Notes: generated by a model from the letters alone, not told the origin. A stretch of DNA of 64,000 nt from Exilibacterium sp. (GCA_028280195.1 JANQMH010000036.1:1-64000), one strand, 5' to 3'. Positions 18,887 to 28,287 are shown, counted from the stretch's first letter. Translations and numbers: made by a program.

Positions 18887-19308
18887 GAAGGCTCCTCAAC
18901 CCTCCGGGCCGGGTACATCAGTCGCTTAAACGTGACGTCTGGGCGGGGTCGGCGCGTCTTATGAATTGGAGGTGGTCATCATACTGCTGCGCATCATAAA
19001 AGAGATCCCGCGGTAATACTGTGAACCAATCAGCACGGGATTCGGCCGGCGACACCCATTGTGCCGTCCCTATCCCAGGAGGTTTCAGGCGACTGCGGCG
19101 GCATCTACGCTATGGCGGGGTTTCACCGCCGCGGCCTGACTGCCACTGCTGTCGATGCGGCTGCCGGCGGCGGTCGCAAGTGCGGTCGAGGCCGCGGCAT
19201 CACTCGCATGGCCCTGTATTTTCAGTATACTGAGCGAAGCTGTCGTGCCGCTCCACTGCCGGGCGGCAGTGCGGATAAAAGCGGCTCAGGTGGCTCAGGT
19301 AAAGGACA
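18887..19308. other. Intergenic region before the pilin gene, with a 9-bp tandem repeat
   Basis: I see no credible gene in these 422 bases; the short open frames are arginine-rich and typical of non-coding GC-rich DNA. Two perfect copies of GGCTCAGGT occupy 19283-19300, immediately before the AAAGGA ribosome site of the pilin gene. Confidence 0.55.
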
Positions 19309-19785
19309 TTGACGAAACAACAGGGCTTTACCCTGGTGGAAATGCTGGTGGTATTGGCTGTGCTGGCGGTACTGCTGACGCTGGCACTGCCCGATACCGG
19401 CAGCGCCGTGGCGCGCGCGCAGATACAGGACAGCCTCAAGCTGATCGAAAACTACCGGCCCCTGGTATCGGCCCGCTACGCCTCGAGCGGCACTTTTCCG
19501 CGCGATAACGCCGCCGCCGGCATCCCCCCGGCCGATAAAATCATCGGTAATTTCGTTACTGAAGTGGTGCTCGACAACGGCGCCTTTCACCTGCGCCTGG
19601 GCAACAAAATCCGCCCGGCCCTGGCCGGCAGATGGCTGAGCGTGCGGCCGATCTATGTCGAGGACTCGCTGCAGAGCCCGGTCTCCTGGATCTGTGGTAA
19701 TGACAGCATCCCCGCCGGCATGCGCGCGGCCGGCAGTAACCAGACCGATCTCGCACCGAAATACCTACCACTGTCCTGCCGCTGA
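19309..19785 (+). CDS. Type IV pilin-like protein
   Basis: A 158-residue prepilin. The N-terminus MTKQQGFTLVEMLVVLAVLA carries the class III signal: cleavage by prepilin peptidase after the glycine at position 6, then a phenylalanine, with glutamate at mature position 5 and a hydrophobic helix. The globular part has two cysteines (WICGND and the penultimate cysteine) that could form the C-terminal disulfide loop of pilins. The only usable start is TTG 19309, since TAA lies in frame just upstream; AAAGGA is unusually close to it. No pilus assembly genes are nearby. Confidence 0.82.
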   Translation: MTKQQGFTLVEMLVVLAVLAVLLTLALPDTGSAVARAQIQDSLKLIENYRPLVSARYASSGTFPRDNAAAGIPPADKIIGNFVTEVVLDNGAFHLRLGNKIRPALAGRWLSVRPIYVEDSLQSPVSWICGNDSIPAGMRAAGSNQTDLAPKYLPLSCR

Positions 19786-19801
19786 AACCAGTCACTGATT
19801 T

Positions 19802-19833
19802 CTAGTCACTAGTCACTAGAGACTAGTGACTAG
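19802..19833. terminator. 13-bp stem hairpin between convergent genes
   Basis: CTAGTCACTAGTC at 19802-19814 is the exact complement of GACTAGTGACTAG at 19821-19833, with a six-base loop. It lies between the pilin gene and the convergent DUF4124 gene, whose stop codon is inside the right arm. No T-run follows, so terminator function is inferred from position. Similar AGTCACT/AGTGACT motifs occur at 20625-20665 and 42138-42175. Confidence 0.6.
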
Positions 19834-20605
19834 TCTTGGTCGAGGTGTTGCGAATCCGGCTCTGTACTTTGCTCATGTCCCGCTTGTAGGTCTTGGCGCA
19901 GGACTCCCATTGGCGGGTCTGTTCTTTGCCGTATTCCGTGCTCGGGTCGAAGACCGGTTCGCGCCCGCAGTTGCTCTGCAGTTTGTCCTGCAATTGCCGG
20001 TATACGGCCTTCAGGCGCTCGACCTCCTGATTGATAGCAGCCAACTCGTCGTCCGGTTTCAGGCCTCTGCGCTGGTCCTCGGCCCAGTGCAGCGCACAGC
20101 GGTACTGCTTGATCTGTGCCAGGGTTTTGTCGCGCGACTGCTGGTACTGTTTGTAGCGGCGGTTCTTTTGCGTGCTGTCCTCATGCCGGGCGCGGTCGCC
20201 GGTGCTGCGGTCGAACTGCCGCTCGTTGATCCGCTGCAGCTGCTGCTCATGGTTCTCCAGTCGCCGCCGCCAGTCGTCGATACGGCGCTCGAGACTGGCG
20301 GCCTCACGGACTTCGCTGCGGTATGCCGAGCGATAGTCGCCCAGGCGGATGTCGCCGCAATACTGCTGATCGCCTACACTGCGTACCGCCAGCTTCTCGC
20401 TGCCGCTGGTTTTAACGGCGATATCCTCCACCTTGGCAGCGTCACTTTTTTCCTGCGGTGGAAACTGGCTGAAAGTGACATTGCCGTTCTCGTCGACGAT
20501 TTTGTAGAGCTTGCCGGCCGGGGCGGCGGCCGACACCGCCGACAGCAACACGACCCAACAGAGGCTCAGCAGCGGCTGGGTGGCGGTGGATGTTTGTGCG
20601 CGCAT
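19823..20605 (-). CDS. DUF4124 domain-containing secreted protein
   Basis: A 260-residue exported protein. A signal peptide covers residues 1-28, then GKLYKIVDENGNVTFSQFPP is the short DUF4124 domain common in gammaproteobacterial envelope proteins. The remainder, residues 75-250, is strongly charged and helical, a likely coiled coil rich in R, E, Q and D, with four scattered cysteines. No enzymatic motif is visible and its role is unknown. The ATG at 20605 is preceded by a tandem-repeat tract. Confidence 0.8.
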   Translation of the reverse strand: MRAQTSTATQPLLSLCWVVLLSAVSAAAPAGKLYKIVDENGNVTFSQFPPQEKSDAAKVEDIAVKTSGSEKLAVRSVGDQQYCGDIRLGDYRSAYRSEVREAASLERRIDDWRRRLENHEQQLQRINERQFDRSTGDRARHEDSTQKNRRYKQYQQSRDKTLAQIKQYRCALHWAEDQRRGLKPDDELAAINQEVERLKAVYRQLQDKLQSNCGREPVFDPSTEYGKEQTRQWESCAKTYKRDMSKVQSRIRNTSTKTSH

Positions 20606-20624
20606 GGGGGCATCTCTTATTATT

Positions 20625-20665
20625 GGTTACCAGTCGCTGGTTATCAGTGACTATTATCAGTGACT
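20625..20665 (+). repeat. 13-14 bp tandem repeat, three copies, upstream of the DUF4124 gene
   Basis: GGTTACCAGTCGCT (20625-20638), GGTTATCAGTGACT (20639-20652) and ATTATCAGTGACT (20653-20665) stand head to tail. They begin 19 bases upstream of the leftward start at 20605. They share the CAGTGACT core with the hairpins at 19802 and 42138. Confidence 0.75.
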
Positions 20666-20836
20666 ATAGACTGCTTTTGCCGCTGGATCATCTATCAAAG
20701 TCTGCTGCGGTGCAAGGCCGGGGTAAATCCGTGAGCGGTGTTGCCGGGTCGGCTGCCCGCCTGGTTTTTTTGCCAGTCTGCACAATTCTCTTTAGAATCA
20801 TTGCCGTTTATACCTGCCTGAAGATAAGGGGAAGCT

Positions 20837-22126
20837 GTGAAGTCTCCACTGCATGATTTCACTGCCACCGAGGCGCTGGCGGAGATTCGAGCCGGCAGGC
20901 TGAGTGGCGAAGCGCTGGTGCGCGGCTGTATCGAACGCATTCGACAATGCGAGACCGAGCTGCAATGCTGGAGCCATTTCGATGAAAGCCACGCGCTGGC
21001 ACAGGCGCGCAGCAGCGATCGGCAGGCCGCCGGCAAAACGCTGCAGGGTATACCGGTGGCGATCAAGGACATGATTTACACCGCCGATATGCCGACCCGG
21101 CACAACAGCCCGCTGTATGAAAACCACTGGCCCAAACTCGACGCCGCCTGTGTTTCGCTGTTGCGCAGTGCCGGTGCGGTGATTATGGGCAAGGCCACCA
21201 CGGTGGAATTTGCGTCGATGGGACGCAACGCCCCCACCCGCAACCCGCGCCATCCCGGGCACACTCCCGGCGGCTCCTCCAGCGGCTCGGCCGCGGCGGT
21301 GGCCGCCGCCATGGTGCCGCTGGCGCTGGGCACCCAGACCGGGGGCTCGACCATTCGGCCGGCGTCTTTTTGCGGGGTTTACGGCATGAAACCGAGTTAC
21401 GGCCTGATCCCCGTCGAGGGTGTGCGGGCCTATGCGCCGAGTATGGATACGGTCGGCCTGATCGCCAGAAGTGTTGCCGATATCGGCCTGCTGTGCGAGG
21501 CGCTGCACGTGACTGACGATATGGCGGTGCCGGACAAACAGCCCGCCGAGTTGAAAATCGGCCTGTTCCGAACGCCGATGTGGTCGCAGGCCGATGAGTG
21601 CTCCCGGCGCGCAGTGCTGGATGCGGCGGCGCGCTTCGAAGCGGCCGGCATACACGTCGAGGACATCGACCACCATCACGATTTCGAGGCGATCAGCGCG
21701 GCGCAGAATACCCTGATGCACGGCGAGGGGCGGCGCGCCTTCCTGGCAGAATACCATCGCGCCCCCGGGCAGCTGCACGACGCTACTGTCGGCGAGGCGC
21801 AAAACCGCCTCGGCATTACCTTCGAACAGCTGCGCCGCGCCTATGACTGCATCGCCCGGGGGCGCATCGGGCTGGAGGCGGCCTGCAGCGGTTTCGATGC
21901 CTGGCTGACGCCGGCGGTGGTGGGGGAGGCGCCGCCCGGGCTGGAGTCGACCGGTTCGGCGCTGTTCAACCGCGGCTGGTCGGCCCTGCATATGCCTTGT
22001 ATCACCCTGCCGTGCGCTGTCGGGCCGAGCGGCTTACCGGTGGGTATTCAACTGGTGGCGGCGCGCTTTCGGGATCGCGCGCTGCTGCACACCGCCGCCA
22101 TTTGCGATCGGATTCTGCGGCGCTGA
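20837..22126 (+). CDS. Amidase signature family hydrolase
   Basis: A 429-residue amidase. The Ser-cisSer-Lys triad of the family is visible: K77 in GIPVAIKDMI, the cis-serine around S147 in HTPGGSSSGSAAAVA, and nucleophile S171 in TQTGGSTIRPASF. The GTG at 20837 follows an AAGGGGAAG ribosome site. It is convergent with the first MmgE/PrpD gene, with a 16-base gap, and borders the hydantoinase-type island, so it may release or process the same amide-containing substrate. The exact substrate is unknown. Confidence 0.88.
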   Translation: MKSPLHDFTATEALAEIRAGRLSGEALVRGCIERIRQCETELQCWSHFDESHALAQARSSDRQAAGKTLQGIPVAIKDMIYTADMPTRHNSPLYENHWPKLDAACVSLLRSAGAVIMGKATTVEFASMGRNAPTRNPRHPGHTPGGSSSGSAAAVAAAMVPLALGTQTGGSTIRPASFCGVYGMKPSYGLIPVEGVRAYAPSMDTVGLIARSVADIGLLCEALHVTDDMAVPDKQPAELKIGLFRTPMWSQADECSRRAVLDAAARFEAAGIHVEDIDHHHDFEAISAAQNTLMHGEGRRAFLAEYHRAPGQLHDATVGEAQNRLGITFEQLRRAYDCIARGRIGLEAACSGFDAWLTPAVVGEAPPGLESTGSALFNRGWSALHMPCITLPCAVGPSGLPVGIQLVAARFRDRALLHTAAICDRILRR

Positions 22127-22142
22127 CAGCCTGCCGCCGGCG

Positions 22143-23504
22143 TTAATCTGTGAGGCTGAGAGCGGCCGCGCTTTCGAGTGTCTGCAGATTTTGCAGTTGC
22201 CGGTATAAGCGTTCGGCAGTCGCCTCGCTATGACCGCCGGCGCAGACACAGCTGATGAATTTTTCCCGCAACTGCTGCGCCGTCATCGGGTTGAGCCCGT
22301 GGCCGAGCGCTCTTTCCACTTTTTCACTGACGTAGGTATTGCCCTGCCGATCGCCAATTTCCACCCAGTCGGCCCGCGCGCCCACCGGGTAGACCGGGTC
22401 GTCGTCGGGGCCGATTTCCAGCACCACTTTGCGCATCATCGCCTGTACGGCGTCGCGGCGAACAAAATCGTCATGCAGCTCTGCCAGGCCCACGCGCCCC
22501 GCCAGCAGTGCCGCCGCGGCGGCGAACTCGAGACTGAACTTTGCCTCCAGCGCCGTCTGCGGGCGGTGAAAGGGCATTACGGCGGCGTGCTTGCGACTGA
22601 TATGTACGCAGATCCGGGTCACTGCTGCCGGCTCGATGGCATTTTGCCGGCGGCATTGCAGGGTGGCGTCGATGACCCGCTGCGAAGCGCCCACCATGGG
22701 ATAGCGCTTGATATTGAGCCCGTGTGCCGCGCCGTACCAGTGCTCGCCGAGATCGGCGGCCGGGGATTCGCGATCCACCCGGCCGGCCGGCGACAGGGCC
22801 GCCAGCAGACCCTGCTCGCCGTCGATGGCGCCGGCGCCGGCATCCACCCCCGCCAGCGCCATGCGTACCGCCGCCACACCGGTCTGGGCGGCCTTGCCGC
22901 CCTGAAAGGATTTTGCCATGGCGCCGAAGTTGGCCAGCACACCGCCGCCGTAGGCGACCGCCAGCCCCATGGCGTCGCGGGCGACCGCGCGGGGCAGGCG
23001 CCGCAGCACCGCCAGCGCCGCTGCCACGCCGATAGCGCCGAATACCGCGGTCGGGTGCCAGCCCTTGGAGTGCAGATGGTCCGGTTCGCGCTTCATCACC
23101 ACCGCCCAGACCTCGTAACCGGTGATATAGGCGCGCACCATGGCTTCACCGCCGGCGCCGGTGGCCTCGGCCTCGGCGAGGATCGCCGGCACCAGTACAG
23201 CGCTCGGGTGGTTGTGGTAGGCGTAGTCGTCGTAGTCCAGTACCTGGGCGGCGGTGGCGCCCACCAGGGCCGCATCGCTGGCGCTGGCGCGCTGTGAACC
23301 GAGCAGCAGCCGCGCCTCGGCACTGCCGCCCTGGCTGCCGACGTAAGCCATCAGCCTGGCAACCACCGGTTCGTGCATACCGGCAGCCATGACGCCAACG
23401 GCGTCGGTAAAGCCGGTTCTCGCCAGGGCGATCATGCTTGCCGGCAGCGGCCGGTCGGGCATGACCGCGATAAAGTCGAGCAGTGATTCAGTCAATCTTC
23501 CCAT
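22143..23504 (-). CDS. MmgE/PrpD family protein (first copy)
   Basis: A 453-residue member of the MmgE/PrpD family, which includes 2-methylcitrate dehydratase and cis-aconitate decarboxylase. Recognisable blocks are YDDYAYHNHPSAVLVPAILA near residue 80, KGWHPTAVFGAIGVAAALA near residue 140, and FQGGKAAQTGVAAVRMAL near residue 195. The frame extends to 23912 through the divergent promoter and into gntR, so ATG 23504, the start MGRLTESLLDF, is chosen. It is divergent from the FCD regulator, and the palindrome between them suggests common control. Substrate unknown. Confidence 0.83.
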   Translation of the reverse strand: MGRLTESLLDFIAVMPDRPLPASMIALARTGFTDAVGVMAAGMHEPVVARLMAYVGSQGGSAEARLLLGSQRASASDAALVGATAAQVLDYDDYAYHNHPSAVLVPAILAEAEATGAGGEAMVRAYITGYEVWAVVMKREPDHLHSKGWHPTAVFGAIGVAAALAVLRRLPRAVARDAMGLAVAYGGGVLANFGAMAKSFQGGKAAQTGVAAVRMALAGVDAGAGAIDGEQGLLAALSPAGRVDRESPAADLGEHWYGAAHGLNIKRYPMVGASQRVIDATLQCRRQNAIEPAAVTRICVHISRKHAAVMPFHRPQTALEAKFSLEFAAAAALLAGRVGLAELHDDFVRRDAVQAMMRKVVLEIGPDDDPVYPVGARADWVEIGDRQGNTYVSEKVERALGHGLNPMTAQQLREKFISCVCAGGHSEATAERLYRQLQNLQTLESAAALSLTD

Positions 23505-23572
23505 GCATCCGTTTCTCCGCAAAAACCGGTTAAACTGACGGGCCGCCGTCGCAGCGGCTTCGAAAGTGTTAT

Positions 23573-23588
23573 TTATTGTATACAATAA
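23573..23588. promoter_or_regulatory. Perfect 16-bp palindrome, probable FCD-regulator operator
   Basis: TTATTGTATACAATAA is fully self-complementary. It lies in the divergent gap between the leftward MmgE/PrpD gene and the rightward gntR gene, 24 bases before the gntR ATG. The core ATTGTATACAAT recurs at 24288-24299 before hyuA. The pattern T-G-T-(2)-A-C-A is the usual form for FadR/FCD-type GntR sites, so autoregulation is inferred. Confidence 0.8.
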
Positions 23589-23612
23589 GCCTGAAATTAC
23601 CAGAGAGATGCC

Positions 23613-24278
23613 ATGAGCAAAAATGCCGACCTGGCCTACCGGGAGATCCGTTCGATGATTCTGCAGGGCAAGTTCGCGCCCGGCGAGCGGCTGCCGGAAA
23701 GGATTCTGGTGGAGGCGCTGAACGTCAGTCGCACACCGGTGAGGGAGGCGCTGCGGCGGCTCAATGCCGAGGGGCTGGTGGTGTTCGAGCCCCACTGCGG
23801 CGCGCGCGTGCCGAGCCTCGATCCGCGCGAGGTGGAGGATCTCTACGAGCTCAGTGTCACCATTGAAAGCCTGGCCGCAGGGCTTGCCGCGAAGCGCGCC
23901 ACGGCGGCCCATGTGCGCGCTTTAGAGCAGGTTTTAACCCAGCTGGAAGCCGCGGTAGAGCGCGCCGAGGCCGATCTGCTGGAGTGCTATACGGCACTGG
24001 ATCTGCAGTTTCACGATCTCATTATCCAGGCCACCAGCAATGCCAGGCTGGGCACGGTGCTGCGCCAGATCGTCACCCGGCCGACGCTGGTGGCGGTATT
24101 TCTGCACTATTCGCCGCAACAGTTTCAGCGCAGCTGCAGCCAGCACCGGGAGATCTTCGAGGCCATTGTCAGCGGCGATGAAAACTGGGCGGCGGCGGCG
24201 ATGCGCAATCACATTCTCGCCGGCAAGCATCAGATGGACAGGGCCGGCGCCCCTCAGGCCATAGTCGAGTCTGATTAA
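23613..24278 (+). CDS. GntR-family regulator, FadR/FCD subfamily
   Basis: A 221-residue repressor or activator. The winged helix-turn-helix covers residues 8-70 (ALNVSRTPVREALRRLNAEG near residue 35), then an all-helical FCD ligand domain over residues 78-210, with the metal-binding type histidines in LQFHDLIIQ, SQHREIFEAI and RNHILAGKH. Such proteins usually sense an organic acid of the pathway they control. Flanking palindromes at 23573 and 24288 point to control of itself, the divergent MmgE/PrpD gene and the hyu operon. Confidence 0.9.
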   Translation: MSKNADLAYREIRSMILQGKFAPGERLPERILVEALNVSRTPVREALRRLNAEGLVVFEPHCGARVPSLDPREVEDLYELSVTIESLAAGLAAKRATAAHVRALEQVLTQLEAAVERAEADLLECYTALDLQFHDLIIQATSNARLGTVLRQIVTRPTLVAVFLHYSPQQFQRSCSQHREIFEAIVSGDENWAAAAMRNHILAGKHQMDRAGAPQAIVESD

Positions 24279-24287
24279 AAAACTTGA

Positions 24288-24299
24288 ATTGTATACAAT
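24288..24299. promoter_or_regulatory. Second ATTGTATACAAT palindrome, upstream of hyuA
   Basis: A 12-bp perfect palindrome identical to the core of the site at 23573-23588. It starts ten bases after the gntR stop and 63 bases before the hyuA GTG, so it likely controls a separate promoter for the hyuA-to-VOC operon. Confidence 0.8.
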
Positions 24300-24350
24300 A
24301 TGCCCGTAAGCTAGGTCCCTGTTGTATTTGGCCGCAGGGGGCTCCCGAGC

Positions 24351-26435
24351 GTGAAACGGGTAGGTATCGATATCGGCGGTACGTTTACCGATTTTTTTTT
24401 CTGGGATGATGAAACCCGGAGCATGACCACGCTCAAGGTGCCGTCGACCCCGGAGGACCCCTCCATCGCCGGTGCCGAAGGTCTGCAGCAGCTGTGCCGG
24501 CAGGCCGGTATTAAAGCCGAAGAGATCGGCCTGCTGTTGCACGGCACCACCGTGGCGACCAATATCGTAGTGCAGCACAAAGGCGCGCGGGTCGGCCTGA
24601 TCACTACCCGCGGCTTCCGCGATATTCTGCATATCGGCCGCAAGAACCGCCCGCTGAATTTCTCCAATTACCAGAGCCTGTCGCGCCAGAGCCGGCCGAT
24701 TGTCAAACGCCGCCACCGGCTCGCGGTGGCCGAGCGGATTTCGGCGGCGGGCGATATTCTGCAGCCGCTGGAAGTCGAGGAGGTGCGCACCGCGGTGCGC
24801 ACCTTGAAGGCGCAGGGGGTCGAGGCCATCGCCGTCTGCGGGCTGTTCGCGTTTGTCAATCCCGCCCACGAGCTGGCGATCAAAGCGATCATCGACGCGG
24901 AGTTTCCCGGGGCCTATGTCACCATGAGCCACGAGGTGGTGCCGCTGTACCGCGAGTATGAGCGCTTTTCCACCACCGCCTTAAACGCCTATGTGGGCCC
25001 GCAAACCGCCACCTATCTGCAGAACTTTGCCACCCGGCTCGAGGCCGCCGGGTTCAGCGCCGAACTGCACCTGATGTCGTCCAGCGGCGGTGCGGTCAGC
25101 AGCGAACGGGCCAGGCAGAACCCGGTTTCACTGCTGTTGTCCGGGCCGGTCGGTGCGCTGGTTGCCGGCATTGAGGTGGGGCGGGAGATCGGCTGCCCCA
25201 GTGTCATCACCCTGGATGTCGGCGGCACCTCGGCCGATATCGGTGTGGCGCCGCGGGGCGAGCTGCGCATGAAGCACCTGCTCGACACCCGCGTCGGCGA
25301 CTACGATGCCATGGTGCCGATGGTGGACATCGACACCATCGGCGCCGGCGGCGGTTCGGTTGCCTATATCGATCAGGGCGGTATGTTTCGGGTCGGCCCC
25401 CACAGCGCCGGCGCCAAACCCGGGCCGGCCTGTTACGGCCACGGCGGCGAGCGCGCCACGGTTACCGATGCCATTGCCTGCCTGGGCTGGTTCCGGCCGC
25501 AGGCGCTGCGCAACTCCGGTCTGGAACTGCAGCCGCAGCTGGCCGAGGCGGCAATAGAGGAACAGATTGCCGGCCCCTTGCAGCTGTCACGGCAGCAGGC
25601 CGCCGACGGTATCTATCGCGTGATTACCACCCATATGGTCGAGGCCATCCGCGTCAACAGCGTCGCCAAGGGCTACGACCCGCGCGAGTTTGCGCTGCTG
25701 GCCTTTGGCGGCGCCGGAGCGGCTTTTGCCGTCGAGGTGGGGCGCCAGCTGCATGTGCAGCGGGTGGTAATTCCCCGCCACCCGGGCGTCGGTGCGGCCA
25801 GCGGCTTGTTGAACACCGATATGAAATACGAATTCATGGCCACGGTCTGGCAGGACCTGAGCCGGGTCGACGGCGCCGCGCTGCAGCGCGCCTACCGCAA
25901 CCTCAGCGGCCAGGCCCGCGACAGCTTGCGCAGCGACGGCTTTGCCGATGGGGATATACAACTGTTGTGGAAGGCCGACTGCCGCTATCGCGGCCAGGGT
26001 TACGAGCTGACTGTGGAGGCGCCGGCCGGCGCTACCGACGCCGATTGGGCCGCTGCAGTCAGCGAGGCCTTTCACCGCGCCCACGAGCAGCTTTATCTGC
26101 GCCGCTTCGAGGACAAGGCGGTGCACCTGATCAATATCCGCGTCATCGGTGTCGGCCAGATGCCGCGGCTGAAATTCGCCACCGCCGGCGCCGGCGACAG
26201 CTCGCCGCAGGCGGCGCTGGTTGCCCGCCAGAACGCCTACTTCCGCCGCGGCGACAGCGTCGGTGTATTCGACACACCGTTTTACTGTCGCCAGCGGCTC
26301 AAAAGCGGCAACCGCATTCACGGTCCGGCGATTGTCGAACAGGCCGATACCACCACGGTGATCACACCCGAGGCTACCGCAGTGGTCGATGAACTCGGCA
26401 ATCTCAATATTGGTTTCGATGGGGGGGCGGCGTGA
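24351..26435 (+). CDS. hyuA: HyuA-type hydantoinase/oxoprolinase subunit A
   Basis: A 694-residue ATP-dependent subunit of the hydantoinase/5-oxoprolinase/acetone carboxylase superfamily. The N-terminal actin-like nucleotide-binding motif is VGIDIGGTFTDFFFW at residues 4-18. A second phosphate-binding block is VITLDVGGTSADIGVAPRGE near residue 285, with GPVGALVAGIEVGREIG before it. GTG 24351 is the start. It overlaps hyuB by four bases (GTGA). The family phosphorylates its substrate to drive ring opening or carboxylation; which reaction occurs here is not evident. Confidence 0.9.
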   Translation: MKRVGIDIGGTFTDFFFWDDETRSMTTLKVPSTPEDPSIAGAEGLQQLCRQAGIKAEEIGLLLHGTTVATNIVVQHKGARVGLITTRGFRDILHIGRKNRPLNFSNYQSLSRQSRPIVKRRHRLAVAERISAAGDILQPLEVEEVRTAVRTLKAQGVEAIAVCGLFAFVNPAHELAIKAIIDAEFPGAYVTMSHEVVPLYREYERFSTTALNAYVGPQTATYLQNFATRLEAAGFSAELHLMSSSGGAVSSERARQNPVSLLLSGPVGALVAGIEVGREIGCPSVITLDVGGTSADIGVAPRGELRMKHLLDTRVGDYDAMVPMVDIDTIGAGGGSVAYIDQGGMFRVGPHSAGAKPGPACYGHGGERATVTDAIACLGWFRPQALRNSGLELQPQLAEAAIEEQIAGPLQLSRQQAADGIYRVITTHMVEAIRVNSVAKGYDPREFALLAFGGAGAAFAVEVGRQLHVQRVVIPRHPGVGAASGLLNTDMKYEFMATVWQDLSRVDGAALQRAYRNLSGQARDSLRSDGFADGDIQLLWKADCRYRGQGYELTVEAPAGATDADWAAAVSEAFHRAHEQLYLRRFEDKAVHLINIRVIGVGQMPRLKFATAGAGDSSPQAALVARQNAYFRRGDSVGVFDTPFYCRQRLKSGNRIHGPAIVEQADTTTVITPEATAVVDELGNLNIGFDGGAA

Positions 26436-28285
26436 GCAGCGCAGCTAGAACACCACTGCAAACACTGGTCGAAGCGGCCGCCAGCACCGGTGTCGGCAAC
26501 CGCATCGAACGCGACTGGACGCGGGTCGAGGTGGATCCGGTCACCCTGCAGGTCATCGGCGGTGCCACCAAGGCCATCGCCGCGGAAATGGCGCAGCTGC
26601 TGTTTCGCATGGCTTACTCCAGCATCATGCGCGAGTCCCGGGATATCGGCGCCGGTATTCTCGACTGCAGCGGCCGCCAGCTGTGCGAGAGCGACTCGAC
26701 GCCGATGCACTGCGGCTCACTGCCGGCCTATATCAAGGGCATCGAACGCAAGCTGGCCGGCAGTTATCGCCCGGGGGATGTGATTCTGCACAACCACCCC
26801 TATCACGGCGCCTCCCATGCACCCGACTTCGGCATCATCGTGCCGATTTTCCTGCGCGATAAGCATGTGGGCTTTGCCGCCTGCACCGGCCATATGGTGG
26901 ATATCGGCGCGGCCAACCCGGGCTTTTCCGTGGATGTGCCGGATATCTGGGCCGAGGGCCTGTTGATCGACAGCGCCAGAATCTATCGCGCCGGCGAGCG
27001 CAACCAGGCGCTGTGGGATGTGCTGCAGGACAATGTGCGCACACCGGAGGCCAACGCCGGCGATATGGAAGCCATGATTGCCTGCTGCCGCCTGGGGGCC
27101 AGGCGCTTTGCCGAACTGCTGCAGAAATACGGCCTGGATACGGTAATGAGCGCCGCGGAAATGTGGATGGATTACGCCGAGCGCATGTTGCGCCAGCGCA
27201 TTGCCGCCATTGCCGACGGTGTTTACACCGCGCCGGACGGCTGGCTCGAGGACGACGGCAAGCATTTCGGCAAGGCGCTCAAGATCTGCACTCAGGTGGT
27301 GGTTGCCGGCGAGGATATCTATATCGATCTGAGCGGCTCGGCCGGCGAGGTGGAAACCGGCTTCAACTGTCCCTTCACCGGCAGCGTGCTGCCGACGGCC
27401 AATTTTGCCATTCGTACCCTGCTGCTCGACGAGGCGCTGCTGGCCGAAGAGGTGCCGCAGAACGACGGGGTATTTCGCCCGGTGCATGTGTTTGCCCCCG
27501 AGGGCAGTATTTTCAATCCGCGCTACCCGCGCGGCTGTGAGGCCCGCTTCGTGCAGATCAACCGCCTGCCGGATCAGATACTGCAGGCTTTCTCGCCGAG
27601 CATGCCGGAGAGTGTCACCGCCGGTAATTCCGCCACGGTCAGCTGCCTCGCCTACAGCGGTGCCAACGCCGATAGCGCCGATGACAGCTACTGGGTCGAT
27701 ATCGAAATCAACGAGGGTGCCTACGGCGCCCGCTGCGGCATGGACGGACTGGATGCGGTGGACAACTTAATGGCCAATACCCGCAACAATCCCATCGAGG
27801 AAACGGAACTGAATACGCCCATGCGCTGTGAGCGCTACGAGCTGCGCGACGACCCGCCCGCCGCCGGGCGCTGGCGCGGCGGTATCGGCGCGGTGCGGCG
27901 CTGGCGTTTTCTGCAGCCGGTCAGCGTCGGCAGCACCGGCGACAACCGCCAGCAGGACCCGCCGCGCGGGGTGTTCGGCGGCCACCCGGGCAAGCCCGGG
28001 CGGCTGCTGCTGAACCCGGACGGCGAGCGGCCGCAGTCGCTGCCGGCCAAGCTTACCGACGTGCGCTTCGAACGCGGCGATGTGCTGGAGATCACCCTGG
28101 TATCGGCAGCCGGCTACGGCGACCCGCTGCAGCGCGATCCGCAGCAGGTGCTGGCCGATGTGCTCGACGGCTATCTGTCCGCGCCGCAGGCGCGCCGCGA
28201 TTACGGGGTGGTCATCGACCCGCCATCGGGCCTGGATCTGCCCGCCACCGAGGCGCTGCGCCGGCAGCGGGCCGGAGGTAATTAA
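26432..28285 (+). CDS. hyuB: HyuB-type hydantoinase/oxoprolinase subunit B
   Basis: A 617-residue partner of HyuA. The family block HNHPYHGASHAPDFGIIVPI near residue 118 and the C-terminal glycine-rich segment GRWRGGIGAVRRWRF near residue 480 are present. In acetone and acetophenone carboxylases the equivalent subunit carries the metal site, while in hydantoinases it completes ring cleavage. The start is GTG 26432, translationally coupled to hyuA. Two bases separate it from the next MmgE/PrpD gene. Confidence 0.9.
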   Translation: MSSAARTPLQTLVEAAASTGVGNRIERDWTRVEVDPVTLQVIGGATKAIAAEMAQLLFRMAYSSIMRESRDIGAGILDCSGRQLCESDSTPMHCGSLPAYIKGIERKLAGSYRPGDVILHNHPYHGASHAPDFGIIVPIFLRDKHVGFAACTGHMVDIGAANPGFSVDVPDIWAEGLLIDSARIYRAGERNQALWDVLQDNVRTPEANAGDMEAMIACCRLGARRFAELLQKYGLDTVMSAAEMWMDYAERMLRQRIAAIADGVYTAPDGWLEDDGKHFGKALKICTQVVVAGEDIYIDLSGSAGEVETGFNCPFTGSVLPTANFAIRTLLLDEALLAEEVPQNDGVFRPVHVFAPEGSIFNPRYPRGCEARFVQINRLPDQILQAFSPSMPESVTAGNSATVSCLAYSGANADSADDSYWVDIEINEGAYGARCGMDGLDAVDNLMANTRNNPIEETELNTPMRCERYELRDDPPAAGRWRGGIGAVRRWRFLQPVSVGSTGDNRQQDPPRGVFGGHPGKPGRLLLNPDGERPQSLPAKLTDVRFERGDVLEITLVSAAGYGDPLQRDPQQVLADVLDGYLSAPQARRDYGVVIDPPSGLDLPATEALRRQRAGGN

Positions 28286-28287
28286 CT

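Noticed and set aside
18887-19308. Small arginine-rich proteins before the pilin gene
   Set aside because: Several overlapping frames of 70-120 codons exist in all phases, which is normal for GC-rich non-coding DNA; none has a clear start signal or family motif.
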